From CBDVBZ01 sp965372355 (GTDB lineage: Bacteria; Krumholzibacteriota; Krumholzibacteriia; WVZY01), in the NCBI GenBank assembly GCA_965372355.1, contig CBDVBZ010000021.1, positions 1 through 34,441 of the forward strand: a stretch of 34,441 nt of DNA, read 5' to 3'. The notes below the pieces were generated by a model. That model saw nothing but the letters and a program-made list of their open reading frames with translations. It ran no database searches and was not told where the DNA came from. Below are positions 8,195 to 16,585 of the stretch, in pieces. Position 1 is the stretch's first letter. Every line of letters starts with the position of its first letter. The translations under genes and the position numbers were made by a program.

Positions 8195-9139
8195 CTAGTC
8201 GCTCGAGAAATGCATGTTGATGATGGGCAACACGCGCGCCCACTTGGGGTTGTTTCCCGCGTAGTTTATCAGGCCGATCTGCACACCTTTGAGGTACTCT
8301 GCGGAGTTCGCAATGCCGAGCTGAAATCCGATCATATCCGAGATCGCCCGATTCCAGACACCCGTGGTGATACCTTTCGCATGATCGAACCGGGACATCA
8401 GACCACCCAGCGCGGCGCCGTGCAACTCGTTGCCACCGACACCGCCCAGCCCCATAAAGATGCCGCGCAGATCGTGCCCCCCCACACCAATGATGCCGGC
8501 AAAGATGCCGTGTAGTCTATCGCCACCGACACCGATACCACCCAGACCGATGCCGGTAATATCGTCAGCGCCAACACCGACGCCGCCAACGACGATGCCC
8601 TTGATGTCATCGCCGCCCAGACCGATACCGCCAAACCCGACACCCCTGAACTCGGACGCACCCACGCCGATCAACCCGACGCCAATGCCGTGGATGGATT
8701 CCGCACCGACACCGACGCCGCCGATAAAAGCGCCGCGAAAGTCACCACCACCCATGCCGACGAGCGCGAGACCGATACCATTGAACTGCTCCTCCACACC
8801 CATGCCGATCAGCCCGATACCCAACCCGGTCAACGACTCGCTCGTGATGCCGATACCGGCCACGTGGATCCCGTTCATCGCCTTTCCCGCGAGACCGATG
8901 AGACCCACCTGCAGGCCGTTGTATACGGCCTGCTCGTTGTCCGCGGGCTTCCAGAACGTCAGGTTGAGACCGTTGACGACACGAACATCCCTGTCCACGA
9001 AGTTGAACCGCAGCCCGGTAAGACGCTTCGAGTTGCCAAAACTGATCCCGACATCATTAACGGCAAGATCGAGCGATGCAGACACGGGTTGGGAGGTCAC
9101 CAGCGTCAAAAGTACACATATGCAAAACGCTTTTGTCAT
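8195..9139 (-). CDS. LA_2272-like surface repeat protein
   Basis: The 314-residue product has a signal peptide (cleavage likely after PVSA) followed by an opening segment, NDVGISFGNSKRLTGLRFNF, and the NGLNLTFW motif typical of LA_2272-type surface repeat proteins. Residues of roughly 75-260 are about a dozen short repeats of the pattern G-I-x-h-G-G-h-G-V-G-G-x-x-h (glycine every few residues, alternating with Ile/Val/Leu). Such repeats probably form a regular beta-solenoid or amyloid-like sheet on the cell surface. Function is unknown. The ATG overlaps the stop codon of the preceding gene (ATGA at 9136-9139), so the two are translationally coupled. The reverse strand gives a proline/threonine-rich open frame only because of the repeat composition. 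Confidence 0.8.
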   Translation of the reverse strand: MTKAFCICVLLTLVTSQPVSASLDLAVNDVGISFGNSKRLTGLRFNFVDRDVRVVNGLNLTFWKPADNEQAVYNGLQVGLIGLAGKAMNGIHVAGIGITSESLTGLGIGLIGMGVEEQFNGIGLALVGMGGGDFRGAFIGGVGVGAESIHGIGVGLIGVGASEFRGVGFGGIGLGGDDIKGIVVGGVGVGADDITGIGLGGIGVGGDRLHGIFAGIIGVGGHDLRGIFMGLGGVGGNELHGAALGGLMSRFDHAKGITTGVWNRAISDMIGFQLGIANSAEYLKGVQIGLINYAGNNPKWARVLPIINMHFSSD

Positions 9140-10857
9140 CGTCTGACCTCGGCTAGTCTAATCGTCACTCCCCAGTTAAACCCGTCCGCCGGAGGGCTGG
9201 CATTCCATCGCTTGAACGAGTGAGACCCATCCGACTCATAGTACACGATGTATCTGCCCGCATCGAGTTCGATCGTGTCATCGTACACGCGGTTTTTCTT
9301 CGCGCCGCCGGCGTGGTCGGTCAACCGATAGCTCATCTCCCAAACCGTTTCCCCGGTCTCCGCGTTTTCGATCCACGCGTAGTCGTACATCCTGCCGCGG
9401 GTGCCCTCACCAAGCGCATAAACCGACACCTTTGCGTTCTTCTTCAATTCGAAGCGTTCCTTTTTATAGACGTTGTTGCCCATTTCAGTGAGCCTGACGA
9501 GGACGCTCTTGTCCGCAGCTTCGTCGTAGACGGACACATGTCTCGTGCCACCAACCGCTATCAGCGTAACACCCCAGCGTTTCTGATCGTGGGGTGGCGA
9601 GGCGTTCCAATCGCCGTAGGAGTGGGAATTGTCGGTCACCGCGTAGACGAGGTAGTCACCCTTGTCCAGCTCGATCACGCCGTCGAACGCACGGTTTTTC
9701 GTGGCGCCGCCGGCGTGAACCGTCTTGCGGGCATCCATTTCCCACACGACTTCGCGTGTATCAGCGTTGACGATCCGGCTGTAGTCATACATCTCTTTGC
9801 GGCCGCCCTCGCCTACCGCATAGACACGTATCTCTGTCTTACGGCTGACCGAGAAACCTTCCTTCTGATAGTCATTATTGCCGAGCCTGGTCAGCTGGAT
9901 GATGACATCCTTCTCCGGCATATCCTCGTACGCGTGGACCTTGGCGTACTTCTTCATGCCGGGCTCCGCCGTTTGAATCGTCACACCCCAGAAATAGGGA
10001 TCGCTGGGGGGCGCCGAGTTCCACTCGCCGAAGTCGTGCGAGTTGTCCGTCGCCACGAATAACGCGTACTCGCCTTTTGGCAGCGCGACCGTGTCCTTGA
10101 AAAGGCGGTTCTTCTTGGCACCGCCGGCCCGATCCGAATCCCAGTAGTTGAACTCCCAGACTTTCTCACGCGTCTTGGTGTCGATGATCCAGCTGCAATC
10201 GTAAAACTCGTCTTTTTTCAGCTCGCCAATCGCGTAAATCTGCAGATCCATGTCACGCGACAGCGTGAGCCCGGTCTTTTCATACCTGTTCCCGGTCATT
10301 CTGGTGTAGGCAACGACCGCACCCCTGGTGAGGCTTTCGTGGTATTTCTCGACATCCGTCTCGGTCACTGACTTGCCTTCGCCGCGGATGACGATCTCGA
10401 AATCGCGTGCTGCATCCTCGAAGTCCTCGTAGTCAAAACCCCAATTGCTATTGCCGATCCAGTCGAGCCAGTTGTCACCCGACACTCCATAGGGAAACGT
10501 GGCGTAGTAAACCTCGTACTGACCTTTCTTGAGCTCGATTGTGTCAACGTATTCCCGGAGATGTTTCGAGCGGCGTTCCGAATCCGAGTTCTTGAGGTGC
10601 CAGACTTCTTGCCTCGTCTGCGCATTCAGAATCCACGCGCTGCTTAGTTCCGCGTCGTAGTTCTTGCTTCCCTCGCGAAAACCAACCGCTTCGATCGAGA
10701 CCTCCTGGTCACGGTCCAGTATGAATCCACCAACCTTGAGTTCTTTTGCGCGGAGTCGATCTATCTTGGTGAGCACGGTAGCGCTGGCGTGGGCCGAGAA
10801 AACAAAAAGACACACCCATGCAGCGCCTGCCAGATGAGCAAGTCCGTGACGTCTCAT
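9136..10857 (-). CDS. Secreted protein with four tandem copies of an unrecognised domain
   Basis: A 573-residue exported protein (signal peptide ending near SAHA-S). It consists of four related domains at about residues 30-158, 180-296, 320-434 and 453-570. Each has the same order of motifs: a Gly-Asn-x-Tyr-x-Lys entry, a Y-A-h-G-E turn, V-W-E, HAGGAxKNR, L-x-x-G-x-Y-x-V-Y, then T/S-D-x-SH with W-N-A-x-PP, and finally WGVT. The first copy is the most diverged and lacks HAGGA. The even spacing and alternating hydrophobics suggest a beta-sandwich. I do not recognise the family. The ATG at 10857 has AAGGGGGA upstream; a longer frame to 10920 lacks this. Its gene is coupled by ATGA to the surface-repeat gene, suggesting both proteins act at the cell surface. 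Confidence 0.75.
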   Translation of the reverse strand: MRRHGLAHLAGAAWVCLFVFSAHASATVLTKIDRLRAKELKVGGFILDRDQEVSIEAVGFREGSKNYDAELSSAWILNAQTRQEVWHLKNSDSERRSKHLREYVDTIELKKGQYEVYYATFPYGVSGDNWLDWIGNSNWGFDYEDFEDAARDFEIVIRGEGKSVTETDVEKYHESLTRGAVVAYTRMTGNRYEKTGLTLSRDMDLQIYAIGELKKDEFYDCSWIIDTKTREKVWEFNYWDSDRAGGAKKNRLFKDTVALPKGEYALFVATDNSHDFGEWNSAPPSDPYFWGVTIQTAEPGMKKYAKVHAYEDMPEKDVIIQLTRLGNNDYQKEGFSVSRKTEIRVYAVGEGGRKEMYDYSRIVNADTREVVWEMDARKTVHAGGATKNRAFDGVIELDKGDYLVYAVTDNSHSYGDWNASPPHDQKRWGVTLIAVGGTRHVSVYDEAADKSVLVRLTEMGNNVYKKERFELKKNAKVSVYALGEGTRGRMYDYAWIENAETGETVWEMSYRLTDHAGGAKKNRVYDDTIELDAGRYIVYYESDGSHSFKRWNASPPADGFNWGVTIRLAEVRR

Positions 10858-10890
10858 AGCGTTCCCCCTTGGGATTATGTCCTTGCTGTG

Positions 10891-10933
10891 GGTATAAGGT
10901 CTACGTTGGAAAGCACCCATTGGTTACACCAAT
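10891..10933 (-). promoter_or_regulatory. Possible operator and -10 upstream of the four-domain secreted protein
   Basis: The perfect inverted repeat ATTGGT-TAC-ACCAAT lies at 10919-10933, 62 bp upstream of the start codon. On the minus strand TATACC (10896-10891) could be a -10; the inverted repeat would then reach into the -35 zone, where no consensus -35 is visible. This fits an activator or repressor site but is not proven. Confidence 0.35.
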
Positions 10934-10992
10934 CCGGCAACCCATTGCCCTGCAAACAGTTAAGAATCCGACCCCGATTTTCCGCGTGCGGC

Positions 10993-11817
10993 TCACGGAC
11001 GGAGCTGCATGGCCCTCTTCGTGAGCCCCCCGGGCAGCTCGAAGAGCGCCTTTTCGAGCTTCTGCCGCTTGATCTCCTTTATCGTCGATTTCTCCCGGCG
11101 CTCACCGTCTTCGTCATAAGACACGACCACGACGGGGAATCCGGGAAAGGTCTTGTCGACCTCGCGGTCCTCTCCGCCAAAACGAAAAAGTGCCGGCAGG
11201 TTCTGCCCCACTGTCTGAAAAAGATCCGCCAGCTCCTCGAGTGCTACGAGATCCTTTGGGTTTATCCCCAGCTCTTCGAGGTCCGCCGCCCAGACCTCCT
11301 CGATCTTTTCACCATCGCGGAAACCCTGGTAGTGGTTACACTTCCAACCGCTGATTCTTATACCTGATGAAACTTTCTTGTATTCGGTTTGTTCTTTGAG
11401 AAAAGACGAGTAACCCATCCTGTCGGTAAGCGCCCTCTCCATCTCCTCACGCTCGTCGGGAGGCAGACCCTCGAGCTCGCTCTTCGCCCGGTTCATCGCC
11501 TCCTCGGCGACCGTCTTGGCTTCGAGCAACTCGTCCCTTCGTATCTCCACATAGCTGCTGTCCACCTTGTTGATCAGCCAGTAGAAGGGGTTTTCCTGAC
11601 CCTCCCCATTGTAGACGATTGTGACCTCACCGCCGCGATCGTTGGAGTCGATCCGCAGTCGCCTGCCGTCGAGATAGATGATCGCGGTGCCACTCATTGA
11701 CGACTGGCCAAACATCTCCGTGTCGAGCTGGATGATCGTGCCCGCCATCGCAGTCGACGCGAGACACATACAGACCAGCACGGAGGCGATAATCGGTACT
11801 GAATGGTTGCGCTTCAT
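10993..11817 (-). CDS. Exported DUF4412-like protein
   Basis: The 274-residue product has a clear signal peptide (cleavage after STAMA). The mature start TIIQLDTEMFGQSSMSG, then IIYLDGRRLRIDS and the glutamate/arginine-rich helix SELEGLPPDEREEMERAL, match the layout of DUF4412 proteins, which are periplasmic or outer-membrane-associated with unknown function. The later segment around GWKCNHYQGFRDGEKIEEVWAA, which includes a single cysteine, resembles the part of this family that describes a modified or stabilised compound. I chose the ATG at 11817 (AGGA eight bases upstream); the alternative GTG at 11823 overlaps the upstream stop as GTGA. It is the last gene of the tdh-kbl unit. Confidence 0.65.
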   Translation of the reverse strand: MKRNHSVPIIASVLVCMCLASTAMAGTIIQLDTEMFGQSSMSGTAIIYLDGRRLRIDSNDRGGEVTIVYNGEGQENPFYWLINKVDSSYVEIRRDELLEAKTVAEEAMNRAKSELEGLPPDEREEMERALTDRMGYSSFLKEQTEYKKVSSGIRISGWKCNHYQGFRDGEKIEEVWAADLEELGINPKDLVALEELADLFQTVGQNLPALFRFGGEDREVDKTFPGFPVVVVSYDEDGERREKSTIKEIKRQKLEKALFELPGGLTKRAMQLRP

Positions 11818-11819
11818 GA

Positions 11820-12704
11820 TCACAGTCCTAACTTCTTGAGATAACTATCGTTCCCGTTTTGATTCAGTTTCCAGTATTGGAGTCTTTCGCTGCCGGTGAG
11901 TTGCGCCTCTACATCCGGACTCATCTCCCAGCGGATGATCCGGTGTGGATAGTGATCCTCGATGTAGAAGCGGCCCTTTCGGCCGTCGGCCATTTTGACC
12001 TCGTATAGAATCGTCTTGAACTTGCCGGCGGGGACCTTGATCGTTTTGTTCTTCTTCTCGCGTTTGATCTCGGTCTTTACCCAATCCGGTGTCTGGTGGC
12101 TAAGCCGGCCAAAATAGACGCTGGGCAGCATCAATACGTCTTTCTTGGCGCCGGGTTCCAGATAGTCGCCACGCAGTCCTCGAAGGAGTATGAAGAGGTT
12201 GTCCTCCGTCACGCCATCCGTCGCCCTCTCGATCTCTCGCGGCCCGGTTTCGTTTTCGAAATAGCTGAAGTAGTGTCCGAGGATCCGGTCCGGATGGAAC
12301 CGAAGCTCCTCATAGACATGACCGCACCACTCGCTACTCGTGAACGTCACCTTGACCGGCGAGAAGTCCGTGGACCTGACGAACACCGATACCATCGTGT
12401 TGTAGTCGTAAATCCCCGTCTGGAAATCCCGAATGACGTTGAGTTTGAGCGCGTCGAACGTATCGTCCGGGTTTTTCTTCCAGTCGTCAACTTTGACCCT
12501 CTTCGATTCACTAAAGGGCTCCGTCACGTAGATGAGAACGGCGGTGCCTTCGCGTTCTTGTCCGTAACGCGACACCGTCAGCCGGTATCCGTTCAGCTCG
12601 GCCTTGCCGTCGTGCCAGTGCGCATCGAATTCGCGATCGGTGCCGGCGACCAACGGCGCCGCACACAACAACACGGCCACCACCAGAAATAAACACCTCA
12701 ACAT
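11820..12704 (-). CDS. Exported DUF3108-like protein
   Basis: A 294-residue protein with a signal peptide ending near LVAG. Its opening (HWHDGKAELNGYRLTVSRYG, then EGTAVLIYVTEPFS) and the segment LKLNVIRDFQTGIYDYNTM followed by SEWCGHVYEEL belong to a conserved group that is sometimes labelled septum-formation inhibitor Maf. That label looks wrong, since nothing here resembles the Maf nucleotide-binding fold. The C-terminal third, with VPAGKFKTILYEV and RFYIEDHYPHRIIRWE, resembles DUF3108. Function is unknown. The ATG at 12704 follows a GAGG Shine-Dalgarno sequence that overlaps the kbl stop codon, so translation is tightly coupled to kbl. A GTG at 12713 is the alternative start. Confidence 0.65.
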   Translation of the reverse strand: MLRCLFLVVAVLLCAAPLVAGTDREFDAHWHDGKAELNGYRLTVSRYGQEREGTAVLIYVTEPFSESKRVKVDDWKKNPDDTFDALKLNVIRDFQTGIYDYNTMVSVFVRSTDFSPVKVTFTSSEWCGHVYEELRFHPDRILGHYFSYFENETGPREIERATDGVTEDNLFILLRGLRGDYLEPGAKKDVLMLPSVYFGRLSHQTPDWVKTEIKREKKNKTIKVPAGKFKTILYEVKMADGRKGRFYIEDHYPHRIIRWEMSPDVEAQLTGSERLQYWKLNQNGNDSYLKKLGL

Positions 12705-12709
12705 TGTGA

Positions 12710-13897
12710 TCACCTCACAACACCGTGGACCTTGCCAACTTTGACGAAGGCGGTGATTGCCTTATCCAGATGCTCTCTCGTGTGCCCCGCAGAGATTTGC
12801 ACCCGGATGCGAGCCTGATCCTTGGGCACCACGGGATAGCTAAAGCCAACCACGTAGATCCCTTCGGCAAGCAGATCGTGCGCTACATTGTGTGCGAGTT
12901 TCGCGTCGCCAAGCATGATCGGGACGATAGGGTGAATACCCGGCTTTATGTCGAACCCGGCCGCCGTCATCTGCTCGCGGAAGTGTGACGTGTTTTCTTC
13001 CAGGCGGTCTCGAAGCTCGGTCTTTTCGCTTATCATATCGAACACTGCCATCGCGGCGAGAACGATCGAGGGTGTCAGCGTGTTCGAAAACAAGTATGGC
13101 CGCGACCGCTGACGCAGAAACTCGACAATCTCCCTGCGCCCACACGTAAACCCTCCCGAGGCCCCACCCATCGCCTTGCCTAGTGTCGATGTAATAACGT
13201 CGATGCGGCCGATCACACCGTTGTGCTCGTGTGTACCACGTCCCGTTTTTCCGACAAAACCGGTCGCGTGTGAATCATCCACCATCACGAGCGCATCGTA
13301 CTTGTCGGCCAGGTCGCAGATCTTGTCGAGCTGCGCGATATTGCCGTCCATGCTGAACACACCATCGGTGGCGATCAGGCGGCGTCTGTACTCTCCGCTT
13401 TCCTTCAAGATCTCCTCGAGATTCGCCATATCGGAGTTCTTGTATCGTTTGCGGGCTGCCTTGCAGAGTCGGATGCCGTCGATGATGCTCGCGTGGTTGA
13501 GCTCGTCGCTGATCACCACGTCTTCGGCGTTGAGTATCGCCTCGAACAGACCTCCGTTCGCGTCGAAACACGAACTGTAGAGAATCGTGTCCTCCATCCC
13601 GAGAAAGTCAGCAATCTTCTTCTCGAGCTCGGTGTGGATTTGTTGCGTACCGCAGATAAACCGGACCGACGACATCCCGTAGCCCCACTCGTCGAGACCC
13701 CGATGCGCGGCCTCGAGTACCCTGGGGTGCGAGGACAGTCCAAGATAGTTATTTGCACAAAAGTTGATGACTTCGCCATCCTTGACCGTGATGTTTGCCG
13801 ACTGGGGCCCGAGAATAATCCGCTCTTCTTTATAGAGACCTTGCTCGCGAATCGATTTGATCTCCTCCGCCAACGCTTCTTTCAACCCCCCATACAT
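12710..13897 (-). CDS. kbl: Glycine C-acetyltransferase (2-amino-3-ketobutyrate CoA ligase)
   Basis: Kbl is a PLP enzyme of the alpha-oxoamine synthase family that splits 2-amino-3-oxobutyrate with CoA into glycine and acetyl-CoA. The 395 residues are the normal length. Visible landmarks are NFCANNYLGL near residue 46, the VRFICGTQ segment, DDSHATGF with the PLP-contacting Asp and His, and the PLP lysine Lys241 in STLGKAMGGASGG. The ATG at 13897 follows a strong AAGGAGG. It lies 43 bp behind tdh, whose product supplies its unstable substrate, which makes the assignment secure within the oxoamine synthase family. Two exported DUF proteins follow in the same transcript. Confidence 0.95.
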   Translation of the reverse strand: MYGGLKEALAEEIKSIREQGLYKEERIILGPQSANITVKDGEVINFCANNYLGLSSHPRVLEAAHRGLDEWGYGMSSVRFICGTQQIHTELEKKIADFLGMEDTILYSSCFDANGGLFEAILNAEDVVISDELNHASIIDGIRLCKAARKRYKNSDMANLEEILKESGEYRRRLIATDGVFSMDGNIAQLDKICDLADKYDALVMVDDSHATGFVGKTGRGTHEHNGVIGRIDVITSTLGKAMGGASGGFTCGRREIVEFLRQRSRPYLFSNTLTPSIVLAAMAVFDMISEKTELRDRLEENTSHFREQMTAAGFDIKPGIHPIVPIMLGDAKLAHNVAHDLLAEGIYVVGFSYPVVPKDQARIRVQISAGHTREHLDKAITAFVKVGKVHGVVR

Positions 13898-13940
13898 GGT
13901 CTTCCTCCTTCAATCGGTTTTGAGTGTAGCTTTGCGATGC

Positions 13941-15107
13941 TCACCACTTGATCAGTACCTTCGGATGGGTCACGATTCGTTTCTCGAAATCCTCTACATC
14001 GTAGTCATCGATATGGACCACTGTGTCCTTCCCCTGGTTCAGGATAGCGTCGAACAGTTTGTCATGAATGCCGTTCTCCTTCGACTCGAGGAGTTTGCGT
14101 GTCATCTTCCACGTCTCGAAGATGCGTCTGCCGATGACGGCGTGCAGCGACAGTCCCCTGACAATGATCTCCGAGAAATCCTGGATCGTGAAGTCTCCCG
14201 ATTTGAGACCAAAGAGGATGATGTCGCCGCCCTGGTCCACCGACTGGATCGCATTGTTGATGGACGAGTTGAAACCCGCCATTTCAAACGCGACATCGAC
14301 CCCGTTACCACCGCCAAAATCCCGGACCTGTTTGACGACATCGGGGTGGCTTCGCCACGACGTCTTGTCGGGCTCGAAACGAACCATTTCGTCGACACCG
14401 ATTCTCTCGGCAAGCGCCGCGTTCTTCTCGTTGGGCTCGACACCGATGATCCTGGATGCGCCCAGCGCACGAGTGGTCAGAATCGTAAAAAGCCCGATCG
14501 AGCCGGTGCCGAAGATGGCTATGGTCTTGTCCCGAAGATCTACGGTCGTTGCCGCGTGAACGGCGTTGCCGAAAGGCTCCTGTATGGCGCCGACCATTTC
14601 ATCGATCTTGTCGACATCGGTCGGCCACAGAACCTCGGTGGGGAGTTTTATGAACTCGGCAAAACAACCGTCGCGGGCAAAACCGATGATCTGCGCGTAG
14701 TCACACACATGGCGGTCACCTCGCAGGCACTGCTTGCAGCGGCCGCACGTGATGTGCGATTCCGAGGATACCGTGTCTCCCACCTTTATCCCGTACGTCG
14801 CCCCGGCACTCGACCCCAGCTCCACGATCTCGCCCAGGAACTCGTGCCCGATGACACGATAGTCCTTGTCTTCCTCCTCGAGCGAATCGAGGATCATCGC
14901 TTTGAACGAGTTGCGAAACCACACACCGCGGTCCGAGCCACACACCCCCGTGTATCGAATCCTGATGATGGCGGCGTCGGCATCCGCGGGATCTTTTCCT
15001 TCATCCAGGACCGGACGCGGTACACGGGTTTTGCGAAGTCCTCTGGACCCATCCCAGTCATCCTTGGCGCGATCGAAGACAAGCGCCCACATTTCTTTGT
15101 CAGACAT
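13941..15107 (-). CDS. tdh: Threonine 3-dehydrogenase-like zinc alcohol dehydrogenase
   Basis: A 388-residue medium-chain dehydrogenase. Catalytic zinc ligands are Cys56 (YTGVCGSD) and His88-Glu89 (GHEFLGE). The structural zinc is held by Cys121, 124, 127 and 135 in HITCGRCKQCLRGDRHVC. GTGSIG is the NAD-binding loop, followed by the acidic segment IIGVEPNEK. The protein is about 45 residues longer than E. coli Tdh, with an insert between the catalytic Cys and the GHEF motif (residues 62-85). Family membership alone does not prove the substrate, but the adjacent kbl makes L-threonine oxidation to 2-amino-3-ketobutyrate most likely. The ATG at 15107 has AAAGGA nine bases upstream; the TTG at 15125 is less likely. 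Confidence 0.85.
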   Translation of the reverse strand: MSDKEMWALVFDRAKDDWDGSRGLRKTRVPRPVLDEGKDPADADAAIIRIRYTGVCGSDRGVWFRNSFKAMILDSLEEEDKDYRVIGHEFLGEIVELGSSAGATYGIKVGDTVSSESHITCGRCKQCLRGDRHVCDYAQIIGFARDGCFAEFIKLPTEVLWPTDVDKIDEMVGAIQEPFGNAVHAATTVDLRDKTIAIFGTGSIGLFTILTTRALGASRIIGVEPNEKNAALAERIGVDEMVRFEPDKTSWRSHPDVVKQVRDFGGGNGVDVAFEMAGFNSSINNAIQSVDQGGDIILFGLKSGDFTIQDFSEIIVRGLSLHAVIGRRIFETWKMTRKLLESKENGIHDKLFDAILNQGKDTVVHIDDYDVEDFEKRIVTHPKVLIKW

Positions 15108-15129
15108 AACAAGCTGTCCTTTCAAACAG

Positions 15130-15208
15130 GAGCCGGCGGCTCGAGTTCGGGCTAACCAATGCCATCAGGGGCCGGCTACTCGAGTCCGGGCTAACCGATG
15201 CCATCAGC
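15130..15208. repeat. 39-bp tandem duplication spanning the miaB stop codon
   Basis: A unit at 15132-15170 is repeated directly at 15171-15208 with few mismatches and a 39-bp period. On the minus strand the upstream copy contains the last codons and the TAG of miaB, and the second copy repeats them downstream of the gene. The distal copy begins with a 13-bp inverted repeat (GAGCCGGCGGCTC, 15130-15142). Confidence 0.75.
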
Positions 15209-16585
15209 CGCCCCAAAGCATCGGATGCAGTGTGGGGCATCCGCCGAGCGCGTGGCGATATCGCAGCTGCTACCCAGTTGCCAGCCGAACAGTCTGGCAC
15301 CGCGGGACCTGTCGACTCGTACCTCGACGAGGTCTCCGGGTTTGGCGCTGCCGGCGGGAAACACGACGGGTTTGAACGTGCCGGTTCTGCCGACGAGACA
15401 ATCGGGATCCTTTGGCGAAACCTCGTGGACGAGCACTTCAAACGTCTGACCCACCAGTCCTTGATTGATCTCGCCGGTAATCTGTTTCTGAAGCTCGACG
15501 AGGCGCACGATTCGCTCGGTTTTGGTGTCGGGCGGCACATCGTCTTTTAATTTTCTTGCCGCGCCGGTTCCTTTTCTCTCCGAGTATTTGAAAATAAACG
15601 CGAAATCAAATCGGATGCTTTCCATCGCGCGAACCGTCTCTTCGAACTCCGCATCCGATTCCCTCGGAAAACCAACAATAATATCCGTAGACAGGGCAAC
15701 CCCCGGGATCCTGCTCCGCATCTCCTCCACGAGCTCGACGAACTGCTCGATCGTATACGTTCGATGCATCGCCTCGAGGATCCGGTTGCTGGCCGATTGC
15801 AGGGGCAAATGAATATGTTTGCATACTTTGGGGTGTGTTGCTATCACTTGGAGCAGGGCGTCGGGAAAATCCTTGGGATGAGGCGATGTAAAACGAACCC
15901 GTTCCACACCGGGTACATCCGCCACCGCGCCGATGAGATCGGCGAAGTCGCTGCCGTCGTGGTTGTAGGAATTCACGTTCTGCCCAAGCAGTGTGACCTG
16001 CTTGTAACCGTGCTGAACGAGCGATTCCACCTCCGCGATAACGCTCTTTGGCGAGCGGCTTCGCTCGCGACCTCGAGTGTACGGAACGACACAAAATGTG
16101 CACATGTTGTCGCAACCCCGCATCACGGCGATCCACGCATTGACGCCGCCGCTTCGAATCGGATCGACACCGCTATAGGTCTCCGTGCGCGACAGCTGGA
16201 GCGCGTGCGCCGTCTCACCGGTGAGCCGGTTGTCCGTTATGATCCGCGGAAGCTCACGATAACTATCCGGGCCCACAATGAAGTCAACCTCGCTATGAGA
16301 ATCGAGAAGCTCATCGCGCAGATTCTGCGCCATACAGCCGAGAATCCCGATGGTCACCGCCTCGCGGCTCTTCGCCTTAACGTGTTTGAGGTGTTGAAGC
16401 CGGTGATAGATCTTGGTATGCGCGTTCTCGCGAACCGCGCACGTGTTCAGCAGGATGACCTGCGCATCCTTCTCGCTCTTGGTAAACGTATGCCCGGCTG
16501 TAGCGAGGATTGACTTAACAAGCTGGCTGTCATATTCATTCATCTGACAACCATATGTCTCAATATAGACTTTTAGATTCTTCAT
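15191..16585 (-). CDS. miaB: tRNA-2-methylthio-N6-dimethylallyladenosine synthase
   Basis: MiaB adds a methylthio group to i6A37 of tRNAs reading UNN codons. The N-terminal UPF0004 domain has the auxiliary cluster cysteines Cys13 (ETYGCQMN), Cys49 (LNTCAVRE) and Cys84 (ILGCMAQ). The radical-SAM motif RGCDNMCTFC gives Cys158, Cys162 and Cys165, followed by VPYTRGRERSR. A TRAM RNA-binding domain lies near residues 370-445. The C-terminus beyond this (about 18 residues) is unusually cysteine- and alanine-rich and ends in the tandem-duplicated segment. The ATG overlaps the stop of mtaB (ATGA at 16582-16585), so the two methylthiotransferases are translationally coupled. Confidence 0.95.
   Translation of the reverse strand: MKNLKVYIETYGCQMNEYDSQLVKSILATAGHTFTKSEKDAQVILLNTCAVRENAHTKIYHRLQHLKHVKAKSREAVTIGILGCMAQNLRDELLDSHSEVDFIVGPDSYRELPRIITDNRLTGETAHALQLSRTETYSGVDPIRSGGVNAWIAVMRGCDNMCTFCVVPYTRGRERSRSPKSVIAEVESLVQHGYKQVTLLGQNVNSYNHDGSDFADLIGAVADVPGVERVRFTSPHPKDFPDALLQVIATHPKVCKHIHLPLQSASNRILEAMHRTYTIEQFVELVEEMRSRIPGVALSTDIIVGFPRESDAEFEETVRAMESIRFDFAFIFKYSERKGTGAARKLKDDVPPDTKTERIVRLVELQKQITGEINQGLVGQTFEVLVHEVSPKDPDCLVGRTGTFKPVVFPAGSAKPGDLVEVRVDRSRGARLFGWQLGSSCDIATRSADAPHCIRCFGAADGIG

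Noticed and set aside
8430..9146. Plus-strand proline/threonine-rich frame opposite the surface repeat gene
   Set aside because: The low-complexity sequence is the complement of glycine repeats; the minus-strand gene has a signal peptide, an ATGA junction and family motifs.
13857..15155. Plus-strand open frame opposite tdh
   Set aside because: Antisense to tdh and the start of kbl, with no ribosome site or domain.
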